Of a stretch of 8,415 bases of DNA, positions 1 to 7,566 are shown piece by piece. The notes beneath the pieces are model-generated. The model searched no databases, had not been told where the DNA came from, and worked only from the letters and a program-made list of their open reading frames with translations. The stretch spans positions 1 to 8,415 of the forward strand of contig JAKAHQ010000052.1 in NCBI GenBank assembly GCA_021814855.1, given 5' to 3'. The position numbers were made by a program, and so were the translations under genes. Positions within the stretch are counted from its first letter, which is position 1. Each line of letters starts with the position of its first letter. Source of the stretch: Bacteroidota bacterium (GTDB lineage: Bacteria; Bacteroidota; Ignavibacteria; Ignavibacteriales; Melioribacteraceae).

Positions 1-145
1 TTACAATCCTTCACTACCAGCTTTACGGAGTCTGGAATGAATATCCGCTCCTAGTAATATTCGAATATCTACCGGTGATTATTATACTAATCTTGGAATT
101 AACAGAGAACCGATATCATCACCTAAAAATTATTCCTTCTAATAA
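1..145. other. Window-edge intergenic stretch, no gene supported
   Basis: This stretch lies downstream of the mannosidase stop codon. No RNA gene, strong hairpin or terminator is visible. One minus-strand frame stays open for 25 codons and ends with a TAA at positions 1-3, but it has no start codon, and a stop at 79-81 closes it upstream. It could be the tail of a decayed gene or chance. Confidence 0.5.
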
Positions 146-2443
146 TTATTTCATCTCCTTCGAGAGTGAGTAAGGCAAATCTTCGTCGTTAATTCCGCGC
201 TTTGTATTCGGAGTTGGAACCATATCAAGGTTAAGAGTTCCCCCCTTCATCAATTCTTTCTGAGTGATATAATTTTTAGTATAGTTTTTACCATTCAATT
301 TTGCGTTTTCGATATACACATTCCTGTGTGAATTATTCTTTGCATTAATAACAAACTTGTTCCCGTTTTCAAGCGAAAGCGCAATCTTCTTGAACAATGG
401 CGATCCGAAAATATATTCATCAGTACCGGGACAGACCGGGTAAAAACCGATTGCGGAAAAAACATACCAGGCGGATGTTTGTCCGTTATCTTCGTCGCCG
501 CAGAGTCCATCCGGATTAGGCGTGTAAAGCAAATCCATTGTTTCGCGAACGTGCTGCTGCGCCTTCCATGGCTGGCCTACATAATTGTAAAGATATATTC
601 CGTGTTGAATTGGTTGGTTGCCGTGCGCGTACTGCCCCATACCGGCAATTACCATTTCCGTAATTTCATGAATCTGAACGCCGTAATACGAGTAGTCGAA
701 CGTTGGGGCCGTTGTAAAAACGGAATCCAATTTATCCGCAAAATTTTTCTTACCTCCCATCAGATTAGCGAGTCCCAACGGATCTTGAAAGACCGCCCAA
801 GTGTAATGCCATGCGCATCCTTCGGTAAAAGCGTCTCCCCATTTATCCGGCCTAAACGGACTTTGAAAGCTGCCGTTTTTATTTCTTCCGCGCATAAAAT
901 TCGTCGATCTATCAAAAAGATTTTTATAATTGAATGCGCGCTTCTTAAATCTGTCGATTTCTTCTTGCGGACGTTTAAGCGCCTGCGCCAATTTATAAAT
1001 TGTAAAATCATCATAACTGTATTCAAGCGTCCGTGCCGCGTTTTCATTTATACCTACGTCGTAAGGAATATATCCGAGAGTGTTATAATATTTCACTCCC
1101 AATCTACCCACCGAACTTAGCGGTCCCTCGTTCTCGGAATTTTTTAAGATTGCTTCATAAAGAGTATTTATGTCGTAACCTCGAATACCTTTGAGGTAAG
1201 CATCCGCGATGAGCGAGGCCGAGTTCGAGCCGATCATGCAATCGCGATGGCCGGGACTGGCCCATTCCGGCAGCCAGCCGCTCTCTTTGTATGCGTTAAC
1301 CAACCCCTCCATTATGTGAGCGTCGAGTTCAGGATGCATCAAAGTAAAAAATGGAAACACCGCGCGGAATGTATCCCAGAATCCGTTATCTGTGAACATG
1401 TACCCGGGTAATACTTTACCGTTATAAGGGCTGTAATGAACAATTTGATTTTCTTTATCCAATTCATAAAATTTTCTTGGGAAAAGCATTGTACGGTAAA
1501 GTGCCGTATAAAAAGTAATCATCTGCGATTCGGTCCCGCCTTCAACTTCCACACGGTTTAATCCTTCGTTCCAAATCTCTTTTGCTTTGGCCATCGTCGT
1601 TTCAAAGGAATCATTCGCTATTTCCCGCTTCAGATTAAGCTCGGCTTGTTCGTAACTTATAAATGATGATGCTGCTTTAACATTAACCGTCTCGTTGTCA
1701 TTCGTTTTAAATTTTATTACGGCCCCTACGTGATCGCCTTCATTTTCCAATTTATTTTTATCAACGGATGTTCCGTTCCATGTGAATGCGCTGTCGATTT
1801 CTTTATCAAAGTAGATCACAAAATAGTTGTGGAAATTTTCAGGCACTCCGCCGTGATTGTTCCGGCAATAACCGATAATCTTCTTTTCTTCGGGGAAAAT
1901 TTTTACGTATGAGCCCTTATCAAACGCGTCGATAAGAAGATACGAATCATTCGACTTAGGAAATTTAATTTGAAATTGCGCAGAGCGTTCAGTCGGAGTA
2001 ATTTCCACCCAAACATTGTAATCGCCAAGATAGACCTGGTAAAAAAACGGTTTGGCAATTTCTCTTTTATGACTAAACCATGAGGCGCGTTCGTCTTCAT
2101 TAATTTTTAGCCGGCCGGTTTCCGGCATAATCGCAAATGCGCCATAATCGTTTATCCATGGCGAAGGTTGATGAGTCTGTTTGAATCCGCGAATCTTGTA
2201 ATCGCGATAAGTATACTGCCAGCCGTTGCCCATCTTTCCGGTTTGCGGCGTCCAAAAATTCATTCCCCAGGGTAATGCAATTGCTGGGTATGTATTTCCG
2301 TTAGATAATTTGTATTCAGAGTCGGTGCCGACTAACGGATTAACATAATCGGCCAAATTTTTTATGTTACTATTAACTGACTTTTGTGCAAAACATAATG
2401 CGGGTAAAATCGCAATCGCTAAAAGAAATATTTTCAATTTCAT
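146..2443 (-). CDS. Secreted glycoside hydrolase family 92 alpha-mannosidase, probably alpha-1,2-specific
   Basis: This is a 765-residue GH92 exo-alpha-mannosidase, the usual length for the family; GH92 enzymes are calcium-dependent and inverting. Residues 1-19 form a signal peptide (Lys-rich start, hydrophobic core, cleavage likely after CFA), so it acts in the periplasm or outside the cell. The Cys at 17 follows Leu and is a poor lipobox. The N-terminal beta-sandwich domain covers about residues 30-280 and the (alpha/alpha)6 catalytic domain about 290-690. Family motifs include EGCAWHYTW at 541-549 (E541, general acid), GNQPIQH at 608-614 and GDEDNGQTSAWY at 649-660 (D650 and D652, general base pair). 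From memory of Bacteroides thetaiotaomicron BT3990, its W88, E533, H584, E585, D642 and D644 all fall here at a constant offset of 8, which argues for alpha-1,2 specificity. The ATG at 2443 is preceded by AAGGA six bases upstream. It is divergent from deoC. There is no C-terminal sorting domain and no neighbouring SusC/SusD genes. The family call is firm; the linkage specificity is inferred. Confidence 0.96.
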   Translation of the reverse strand: MKLKIFLLAIAILPALCFAQKSVNSNIKNLADYVNPLVGTDSEYKLSNGNTYPAIALPWGMNFWTPQTGKMGNGWQYTYRDYKIRGFKQTHQPSPWINDYGAFAIMPETGRLKINEDERASWFSHKREIAKPFFYQVYLGDYNVWVEITPTERSAQFQIKFPKSNDSYLLIDAFDKGSYVKIFPEEKKIIGYCRNNHGGVPENFHNYFVIYFDKEIDSAFTWNGTSVDKNKLENEGDHVGAVIKFKTNDNETVNVKAASSFISYEQAELNLKREIANDSFETTMAKAKEIWNEGLNRVEVEGGTESQMITFYTALYRTMLFPRKFYELDKENQIVHYSPYNGKVLPGYMFTDNGFWDTFRAVFPFFTLMHPELDAHIMEGLVNAYKESGWLPEWASPGHRDCMIGSNSASLIADAYLKGIRGYDINTLYEAILKNSENEGPLSSVGRLGVKYYNTLGYIPYDVGINENAARTLEYSYDDFTIYKLAQALKRPQEEIDRFKKRAFNYKNLFDRSTNFMRGRNKNGSFQSPFRPDKWGDAFTEGCAWHYTWAVFQDPLGLANLMGGKKNFADKLDSVFTTAPTFDYSYYGVQIHEITEMVIAGMGQYAHGNQPIQHGIYLYNYVGQPWKAQQHVRETMDLLYTPNPDGLCGDEDNGQTSAWYVFSAIGFYPVCPGTDEYIFGSPLFKKIALSLENGNKFVINAKNNSHRNVYIENAKLNGKNYTKNYITQKELMKGGTLNLDMVPTPNTKRGINDEDLPYSLSKEMK

Positions 2444-2477
2444 ATCCGATCCTTTGAAGAATGAATTTTGGGTTACG

Positions 2478-2491
2478 CAAATTATAATTTG
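2478..2491. promoter_or_regulatory. Perfect 14-bp palindrome over the GH92 -10 box, possible operator
   Basis: CAAATTATAATTTG reads identically on both strands and covers the whole -10 hexamer of the GH92 promoter. A dimeric repressor bound here would block RNA polymerase. Because the site is very AT-rich and contains TATAAT in both directions, the symmetry may simply follow from the promoter itself. No regulator gene is adjacent. Confidence 0.3.
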
Positions 2492-2508
2492 ATCACTTCA
2501 GATGTCAA
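2481..2508 (-). promoter_or_regulatory. Consensus sigma-70 promoter for the GH92 gene
   Basis: On the minus strand a perfect TTGACA (2508-2503) is followed after 16 bases by a perfect TATAAT (2486-2481). Transcription would start near 2474, giving a leader of about 30 bases that contains the AAGGA at 2454-2450. The -10 box lies inside a perfect palindrome at 2478-2491. A 12-of-12 match is rare by chance and it is correctly placed, so this is a strong prediction without experimental support. Confidence 0.72.
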
Positions 2509-2541
2509 AAAATAATTCATCCTCCTTAGGTTATAAATAAT

Positions 2542-2549
2542 TATTTTTG
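2542..2549 (+). promoter_or_regulatory. Possible Bacteroidota-type -7 element (TAnnTTTG) for deoC
   Basis: TATTTTTG fits the TAnnTTTG pattern known for the Bacteroidota primary sigma factor and lies about 40 bases before the deoC start. No TTTG is seen at the matching -33 position and no good TTGACA partner is present. A TATAAA at 2532-2537 is an alternative -10. The region is AT-rich, so this is weak. Confidence 0.25.
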
Positions 2550-2589
2550 GTTTGAAAGTTATCGGAATACTAAACCGGCGGAGTAAACA

Positions 2590-3309
2590 ATGCATGAGGA
2601 TATTACTCTTAAATCGCTTGCCAAGATGATCGACCATTCGCTCCTTCATCCAACTTTTACTGACAAAATTATTGCTAAGGGATGTGAGCTTTCCAGACAA
2701 TACGACGTTGCGACCGCGTGCGTTAAACCATATTCTACCGCACATGCTACAGCAATTTTAAAGGGCTCAAATGTTGGAGTTTGTTCCGTTGTAACATTTC
2801 CCCACGGCAATTCAGCTCTTACAATTAAACTGAAAGAAATTGAACAAGCGCTTCACGACGGCGCCGCTGAAATTGATACCGTCGTAAACATTGGTAAAGT
2901 CCTCGGCGAAGAATGGGATTATGTTTCCAATGAAATCAAAGAAATGAACAAGCTCACGGTTGAAGGCAAAGCAATTTTAAAAGTAATCTTTGAGAACGAT
3001 TATCTTGAAGACTCATATATAATTAAGCTCTGCGAAATTTGCTCGGCTCACGACGTCGCGTTTGTTAAAACATCTACGGGTTACGGATTTGTAAAACAAC
3101 CCGACGGATCATACAACTATAAGGGCGCTACCGATCATCACCTTCAGCTTATGCGTAAGAATAGCTCACCAAATGTTCAGATTAAAGCCGCCGGCGGAGT
3201 ACGTACACTCGACGATCTATTACGCGTTCGCGCATTCGGTGTAACAAGAATAGGGGCCACGGCCACCCAGATAATTTTGGAAGACGCAAAAAAGCGAGGT
3301 TTCGTGTAA
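2590..3309 (+). CDS. deoC: Deoxyribose-phosphate aldolase (DERA)
   Basis: This cytoplasmic class I aldolase cleaves 2-deoxy-D-ribose 5-phosphate to acetaldehyde and glyceraldehyde 3-phosphate, the last step of deoxynucleoside salvage. The 239-residue length is typical of bacterial DeoC. The single TIM-barrel domain shows the opening IDHSLLHPT motif (14-22), VTFPHG (68-73), EIDTVVNIG (94-102) with the proton-relay Asp96, FVKTSTGYG (158-166) with Schiff-base Lys160, and IKAAGGVR (198-205) with the second active-site Lys199. All catalytic residues are present. The ATG is supported by GGCGGAG at 2577-2583, six bases upstream. It is divergent from the mannosidase and 104 bp upstream of typA on the same strand. 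No other deo or nucleoside phosphorylase gene is near, so this is a stand-alone deoC. No terminator is evident after its stop, so some read-through into typA is possible. Confidence 0.97.
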   Translation: MHEDITLKSLAKMIDHSLLHPTFTDKIIAKGCELSRQYDVATACVKPYSTAHATAILKGSNVGVCSVVTFPHGNSALTIKLKEIEQALHDGAAEIDTVVNIGKVLGEEWDYVSNEIKEMNKLTVEGKAILKVIFENDYLEDSYIIKLCEICSAHDVAFVKTSTGYGFVKQPDGSYNYKGATDHHLQLMRKNSSPNVQIKAAGGVRTLDDLLRVRAFGVTRIGATATQIILEDAKKRGFV

Positions 3310-3362
3310 TCATTCAAAGATTTTTATGTCAAATTAAATCACTTACTACCTAAAACTTTCGT

Positions 3363-3381
3363 AAATTTGCGCCCGCAATTT
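3363..3381 (+). promoter_or_regulatory. Small imperfect hairpin before typA
   Basis: AAA(T)TTGC at 3363-3370 can pair with GCAATTT at 3375-3381 around a four-base GCCC loop, with T3366 bulged. No T-run follows, so it is not a convincing terminator for deoC. It overlaps the proposed -35 region of typA and could be a protein-binding site or chance. Confidence 0.2.
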
Positions 3382-3394
3382 GAAGAAGTATAAT
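3367..3394 (+). promoter_or_regulatory. Probable typA promoter
   Basis: A perfect TATAAT at 3389-3394 lies 20 bases before the GTG start. Sixteen bases upstream is TTGCGC at 3367-3372, a weak -35 match (TTG only), overlapping a TTTG. The start of transcription would fall near 3401, giving a very short leader that just includes the GGAG ribosome-binding site. Confidence 0.45.
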
Positions 3395-3404
3395 TTTATC
3401 AATC

Positions 3405-3408
3405 GGAG
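3405..3408 (+). promoter_or_regulatory. Ribosome-binding site fixing the GTG start of typA
   Basis: GGAG sits five bases upstream of the GTG at 3414. Another GTG at 3408-3410 is in frame but is followed immediately by TAA, so translation must begin at 3414. The first residues encoded there match the conserved TypA N-terminus. Confidence 0.75.
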
Positions 3409-3413
3409 TGTAA

Positions 3414-5231
3414 GTGAAACAAATTAGAAATATAGCCATCATCGCTCATGTAGATCATGGTAAAACAACTTTAGTAGATCAAATATTAAAGCAGTGCAGC
3501 GTTTTTAGAAAAAACCAGGTTGTTAGAGAAAGATTTTTGGATTCGAACGATCTGGAAAGAGAGCGCGGAATAACTATTCTTGCAAAAAATATTAGCATCC
3601 CTTACAAAGATTTTAAAATCAATGTTATTGATACTCCCGGTCACGCCGATTTCGGCGGCGAAGTTGAGCGAGTTTTGAAAATGGCCGACGGCGTTCTGCT
3701 TCTCGTTGATTCTTTTGAAGGTCCAATGCCGCAAACGCGTTTCGTTCTTGAAAAAGCTCTTGCCCTTCATCTTAAACCGATCGTTGTAATAAATAAAATT
3801 GACCGCCCGGATAACCGCCCCGAAGAAGTGCTCGACGAGATTTACGATCTCTTTATTGAACTTGACGCAGACGAAAACCAGCTTGACTTCCCTTACGTTT
3901 ATGCGAGCGGAAGAGAGGGCTGGGCAATTAAAAACTTAGATGATCCCCGCGAAGATTTGACTCCGCTTTTAGATTCAATTATTAACGACATCCCCGCACC
4001 GCCAGTTCAGGAAGGGACAACTCAAATCCAAATTACTTCGCTTGATTATAACGATTACGTCGGACGAATCGGTATTGGAAGAGTCTTCCGCGGAAATTTG
4101 ATACGAACAGAAAAACTTGCAATAATAAAGCGAGACGGCACCGTTAGAGAAGCAACTCCAAAACAGCTTTTTATTTTTGATGGTCTCAACCGGGTGGAAG
4201 TAGAGGAAGTTCAGTGCGGTGATATATGTGCAATTGTAGGAATTGAAGGAATCGATATAGGCGATACGATTTCAGATGCCTCGAATCCCGAACCGCTGTC
4301 AAGTATTGAGATTGATGAACCTACAATCAGCATGACTTTCACAGTTAACAATTCCCCGTTTTACGGTAAGGAAGGAAAATTTGTTACATCGCGTCAACTG
4401 CGCGATAGACTTTATAAAGAGTTGGAACACAATGTTGCTCTTCGCGTTCACGAAACTTCCTCGCCGGATTCTTATAAAGTTTCGGGAAGAGGTATTCTCC
4501 ATCTATCTATATTAATAGAAAACATGCGCCGGGAAGGATACGAACTGCAAATCCGCGAGCCGAAAGTTATTTACAAGGAAATAAACGGAAAGAAAGCCGA
4601 ACCAATTGAAGTTCTTGTCGTAGATGTACCGACGGAATCCGCCGGCAAAGTGATCGAACTGGTAGGTCAGCGCCGCGGCGAGCTTGTTAAAATGGAAAAC
4701 AAAGGCAATATGAACAAGCTTGAATTTCATATTCCCACACGCGGTATTGTAGGATTAAGAACAAAAGTTCTTACAGCTACTTCAGGCGAAGGCGTTATGC
4801 ATCATAGATTTTTCCAATATGAATATTTCAAAGGCGCCATCAATAAAACAAACAACGGCGTGATGATTTCTATGGATGAAGGTCCGGCAACTGCTTACGC
4901 AATCGATTCTTTACAGGATAGAGGCAAATTTTTTATCGATCCCGGCGAAGTAGTTTACAAAGGTCAGATCATCGGAGAGCATTCCAAAGAGAATGATATC
5001 GAGGTGAACATTCAGCGCGGTAAAAAGTTAACCAACATGCGCGCTTCAGGTTCCGATAAAGCAATTAAAATTACGCCGGCGATTAAATTTACTCTCGAAG
5101 AAGCTCTCGAATATATTCAAGATGATGAAATGGTTGAAGTTACTCCAAAGTCCATTCGTTTGCGGAAATTGCATCTCGATCCGAATGAAAGAAAAAGATT
5201 TAATCTTGGAAAGATTACTGCGCAAGCTTAA
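3414..5231 (+). CDS. typA: Ribosome-associated translational GTPase TypA/BipA
   Basis: This 605-residue protein has nearly the same length as E. coli BipA (607). BipA/TypA is an EF-G-like GTPase that binds ribosomes and is linked in other bacteria to 50S assembly, cold growth and stress responses. The GTPase domain (about 1-200) has every G motif: HVDHGKTT (12-19), ERGITI (50-55) with switch threonine T54, DTPGH (73-77), NKID (127-130) and SGREG (165-169). Domain II and EF-G-like domains III and V follow, and the BipA-specific C-terminal domain fills about 480-605, separating it from EF-G and LepA. Nothing is missing. The start is GTG. It follows deoC by 104 bp with its own likely promoter and ends at a hairpin terminator shared with the convergent uup-like gene. 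Confidence 0.98.
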   Translation: MKQIRNIAIIAHVDHGKTTLVDQILKQCSVFRKNQVVRERFLDSNDLERERGITILAKNISIPYKDFKINVIDTPGHADFGGEVERVLKMADGVLLLVDSFEGPMPQTRFVLEKALALHLKPIVVINKIDRPDNRPEEVLDEIYDLFIELDADENQLDFPYVYASGREGWAIKNLDDPREDLTPLLDSIINDIPAPPVQEGTTQIQITSLDYNDYVGRIGIGRVFRGNLIRTEKLAIIKRDGTVREATPKQLFIFDGLNRVEVEEVQCGDICAIVGIEGIDIGDTISDASNPEPLSSIEIDEPTISMTFTVNNSPFYGKEGKFVTSRQLRDRLYKELEHNVALRVHETSSPDSYKVSGRGILHLSILIENMRREGYELQIREPKVIYKEINGKKAEPIEVLVVDVPTESAGKVIELVGQRRGELVKMENKGNMNKLEFHIPTRGIVGLRTKVLTATSGEGVMHHRFFQYEYFKGAINKTNNGVMISMDEGPATAYAIDSLQDRGKFFIDPGEVVYKGQIIGEHSKENDIEVNIQRGKKLTNMRASGSDKAIKITPAIKFTLEEALEYIQDDEMVEVTPKSIRLRKLHLDPNERKRFNLGKITAQA

Positions 5232-5244
5232 TTAGAAATAATAA

Positions 5245-5272
5245 AAAGCCCTGAATTTAAATTTGGGGCTTT
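5245..5272. terminator. Bidirectional intrinsic terminator between typA and uup
   Basis: AAAGCCC (5245-5251) pairs with GGGCTTT (5266-5272), and the stem extends inward through G-T and A-T pairs to a loop of about four bases. It lies 14 bases after the typA stop and 33 bases beyond the uup stop. Read on the minus strand the stem runs into TTTTTATTATTT, a good U-tract, so it should work best for uup. On the plus strand the tail is only TTTGTGT. Confidence 0.82.
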
Positions 5273-5305
5273 GTGTAATATTCTGTTTATAATTATACCA
5301 ACCTA

Positions 5306-7207
5306 CTATTCCTCAATCCCGTTTTTTATTTTTTCCAGTTTTTCCCACCTTTTAAATAAATAATTTATTCGTTCCTTTGCGGCTTTTAATTTGTCATTAA
5401 GTTCGTTGGTTTGAGTGGCGTACTTTTCGTAAAAATCTGGTGAAGAAAATATGTTTTCAATTTCCTCAACTTCAGCTTCGGCATTCATAATTTCTTCTTC
5501 AATTCTTTCAAGTTCTTTAGCTTCTTTCCAGGTTAACTTGCGCACTTTTTGTTTAACACGCGAGTCTTCCTTCTTTTCCCTCATCTTAGATTCTTCCACG
5601 GAATTAATACGATGTTTGCGTTTCTCCAAATAATAATCATAGTTGCCTTCGCTGAAATAAATTTTACCGTCGCCTTCAAACGCGAGTATGCCGTTGCAAA
5701 CCCTGTTCAGGAAATACCGATCGTGACTTACGACAACCACACAGCCGTCAAATGAAATCAAAGCTTCTTCAAGCACTCTCAATGTCGGAAGATCCAGGTC
5801 GTTTGTGGGTTCGTCCAGAAGCAAAAAATTTCCTCCGTTGCGTAAAATCTTGGCTAATGTAAGCCGGCTTCTTTCTCCCCCGGATAATCTTCCCACCAGG
5901 GTATTAATCCTGTCATCTGTGAAAAGGAAGCGGCGAAGGTAAGTCCACACGCTTATTTCCTGTCTGCCGAATTTTAGAATCTCGTTACCATCCCCTACAG
6001 CTTGAATAACTGTATCGTTATCATTTAAAAGTAAACGCGCTTGATCCACATAATTAAATTCGGTTTTCTCACCGGCTTCTACCTTGCCTATTGTTGGAGA
6101 AATTTGACCGAGTAAGATTTTCAGCAGCGTCGTTTTGCCTACCCCGTTCTTGCCTATCACCCCGAGTTTTCTACCATGCTCAAAAATAAAATTCAACGAC
6201 TCAAATAGTATTCTTTTATCTATATGCGCGCTTACATTTTTTAATTCCAAAACTTTATTGCCAAGTTTCTCCGGTGTGGGAATTATCATCTCAACATCAA
6301 GTTCTTCCGGAGCGGATTCTTGTTCTTTAACTTCATAAAAATTATCAAGACGGCTTTTGGCTTTTGTTCTGCGCGCTTTCGGTCCCCGCATAACCCATTC
6401 GAGTTCACGGCGTAAAAAGTTTTGTCTCTTCCTTTCCTCAATCTCTTTAACGGCCTGCCGTTCGGATTTGTTGATTAAATAATCCGTATAGTTACCTTGA
6501 TGAGAATAGAAAACGCCGTTCGATAATTCAACAATGCGTGTCGCTATCCTATCAAGGAAGTAACGGTCGTGTGTAACAAAAATGCACGTGCCTTTATACT
6601 GCGATAGAAAGTCTTCAATCCATTCGATAGAATCTGTATCAAGATGGTTTGTTGGTTCGTCGAGAATCAAAAGATCCGGATTCGAAATTAAAGCTCGGCA
6701 AAGGGCAACGCGACGTTTCTCTCCGCCGGATAAATCCGCCACTCTTCTATTCGATTCCGGCGCGTGCAATTCTTTTATCAACAAATCTATCTGTCTTTCT
6801 AGGTTCCATCCGTCTACATTATTCAACTTAATCTCAAGAAGATGTTTCTTATCGGAATCGAACGGTGTATGTTCATATTCTCTAAGTAACTGGAGTATTG
6901 TTTCCGCGCCGTCCCAAATATTTTCGCGTACCGTTTTAACATCGTTTAATGTAAACTCTTGGGAAAGGAATCCTACTTCCAGTTCTTTACGTTTGGCTAT
7001 TTCTCCATGATCGGGCTGCATCCATCCGGCAAGTATTTTTAGAAATGTGGATTTACCTGCGCCGTTTCTTCCGACCAACCCGATCCGGTCGCCTTCATGA
7101 ATGCTTAGAGAAGCTTTATCGAGTACAATTTGTTCGCCGTAATGAACTTCCAATTCTTTAGCGGCAAGAATTACAGGTGTTACGTTATTATCCAATAATT
7201 TATCCAA
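5306..7207 (-). CDS. uup: ABC-F family ATPase, Uup type
   Basis: This soluble ABC-F protein of 633 residues (E. coli Uup is 635) has two ATPase domains and no membrane segments. Domain 1 has Walker A GRNGAGKST (46-54), signature LSGGE (159-163), Walker B LLILDEPTNHLD (179-190, catalytic E184) and H-loop H213. Domain 2 has GKNGVGKTT (352-360), LSGGE (441-445), LLLDEPTNDLD (462-472, E466) and H495. The interdomain linker (about 242-318) carries the basic WVMRGPKARRTKAKSR stretch at 271-286, and a charged coiled coil fills about 530-630. Both features point to Uup rather than EttA. ABC-F proteins act at the ribosomal E site. Uup is also linked to branched-DNA intermediates and transposon excision through its C-terminal domain. 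The start is TTG at 7207 with no visible ribosome-binding site. An in-frame TAA lies two codons upstream, so it cannot start earlier. A second TTG at 7195 (residue 5) has GGA seven bases upstream and may be the true start, giving 629 residues. Confidence 0.93.
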   Translation of the reverse strand: MDKLLDNNVTPVILAAKELEVHYGEQIVLDKASLSIHEGDRIGLVGRNGAGKSTFLKILAGWMQPDHGEIAKRKELEVGFLSQEFTLNDVKTVRENIWDGAETILQLLREYEHTPFDSDKKHLLEIKLNNVDGWNLERQIDLLIKELHAPESNRRVADLSGGEKRRVALCRALISNPDLLILDEPTNHLDTDSIEWIEDFLSQYKGTCIFVTHDRYFLDRIATRIVELSNGVFYSHQGNYTDYLINKSERQAVKEIEERKRQNFLRRELEWVMRGPKARRTKAKSRLDNFYEVKEQESAPEELDVEMIIPTPEKLGNKVLELKNVSAHIDKRILFESLNFIFEHGRKLGVIGKNGVGKTTLLKILLGQISPTIGKVEAGEKTEFNYVDQARLLLNDNDTVIQAVGDGNEILKFGRQEISVWTYLRRFLFTDDRINTLVGRLSGGERSRLTLAKILRNGGNFLLLDEPTNDLDLPTLRVLEEALISFDGCVVVVSHDRYFLNRVCNGILAFEGDGKIYFSEGNYDYYLEKRKHRINSVEESKMREKKEDSRVKQKVRKLTWKEAKELERIEEEIMNAEAEVEEIENIFSSPDFYEKYATQTNELNDKLKAAKERINYLFKRWEKLEKIKNGIEE

Positions 7208-7225
7208 GGAAGATTAAACGAGCTG

Positions 7226-7233
7226 CAAATATA
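7226..7233 (-). promoter_or_regulatory. Possible -7/-10 element for uup
   Basis: On the minus strand TATATTTG fits the Bacteroidota TAnnTTTG pattern and ends 19 bases before the TTG start. No clear TTTG or TTGACA partner is seen upstream. This is weak because the sequence is AT-rich. Confidence 0.28.
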
Positions 7234-7285
7234 AATAACTTTGGAAGAAGGTTGGATGTGATGCCTAATTCCGGATACCGAAGCT

Positions 7286-7335
7286 GTAGAGACGACCCGC
7301 CGGCCTGCCTGTCCGGTATGCAGGGTCGTCTCTAC
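7286..7335. repeat. 50-bp palindromic element with 13-bp perfect arms
   Basis: GTAGAGACGACCC (7286-7298) is perfectly complementary to GGGTCGTCTCTAC (7323-7335) across a 24-base GC-rich centre. Inside, CCGG at 7300-7303 can pair with CCGG at 7313-7316; CCTGC at 7304-7308 and GCAGG at 7320-7324 form a competing pairing. No T-run follows on either strand, so it is not a standard terminator. I recall GTAGAGACG-type palindromes as dispersed intergenic repeats in several phyla, so a REP-like element is the likeliest reading. It lies 79-128 bp upstream of the uup start. Confidence 0.7.
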
Positions 7336-7566
7336 CAAATGCAAAAAAAACTGTGCAACTTCTAAATTATAAATAACGTAGGTGTTTCATTATTTATCCG
7401 TTACAATTTTATAAGGAAGCTTCTACTGCCAAAGACATTACTATGTGGGAAACTTTTAACCAATTTGTTATCTATATAATTACAATAATTTTAGGCATGG
7501 GGCGAAAAAATATTTTGATTTATTTCTACAAATAAATTTTTATTCCTTAATAAAGCAAATATGTCG

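Noticed and set aside
1..78. Open 25-codon minus-strand tail (begins SPVDIRILLGADIHSRLR) ending in TAA at positions 1-3
   Set aside because: It has no start codon, is closed by a stop at 79-81, and is short enough to be chance. I do not recognise a family, so a pseudogene call is not supported.
479..1120. Long 213-codon plus-strand frame antisense to the mannosidase
   Set aside because: The GH92 gene on the other strand carries every family motif over the same stretch. The antisense product has no recognisable domain and is a shadow frame.
6582..7010. 142-codon plus-strand frame antisense to uup
   Set aside because: It lies entirely over the first ATPase domain and linked motifs of the ABC-F gene; it is Ser/Arg-rich with no recognisable family features.
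7177..7365. 62-codon frame spanning the 50-bp palindrome
   Set aside because: It overlaps the uup start and runs through the inverted repeat, with no family resemblance.
7443..7535. Thirty-codon plus-strand frame, MWETFNQFVIYIITIILGMG..., with a hydrophobic core like a small membrane peptide
   Set aside because: There is no ribosome-binding site near the ATG, and AT-rich DNA produces Ile/Phe/Tyr-rich frames by chance. No neighbour suggests a toxin or membrane microprotein.
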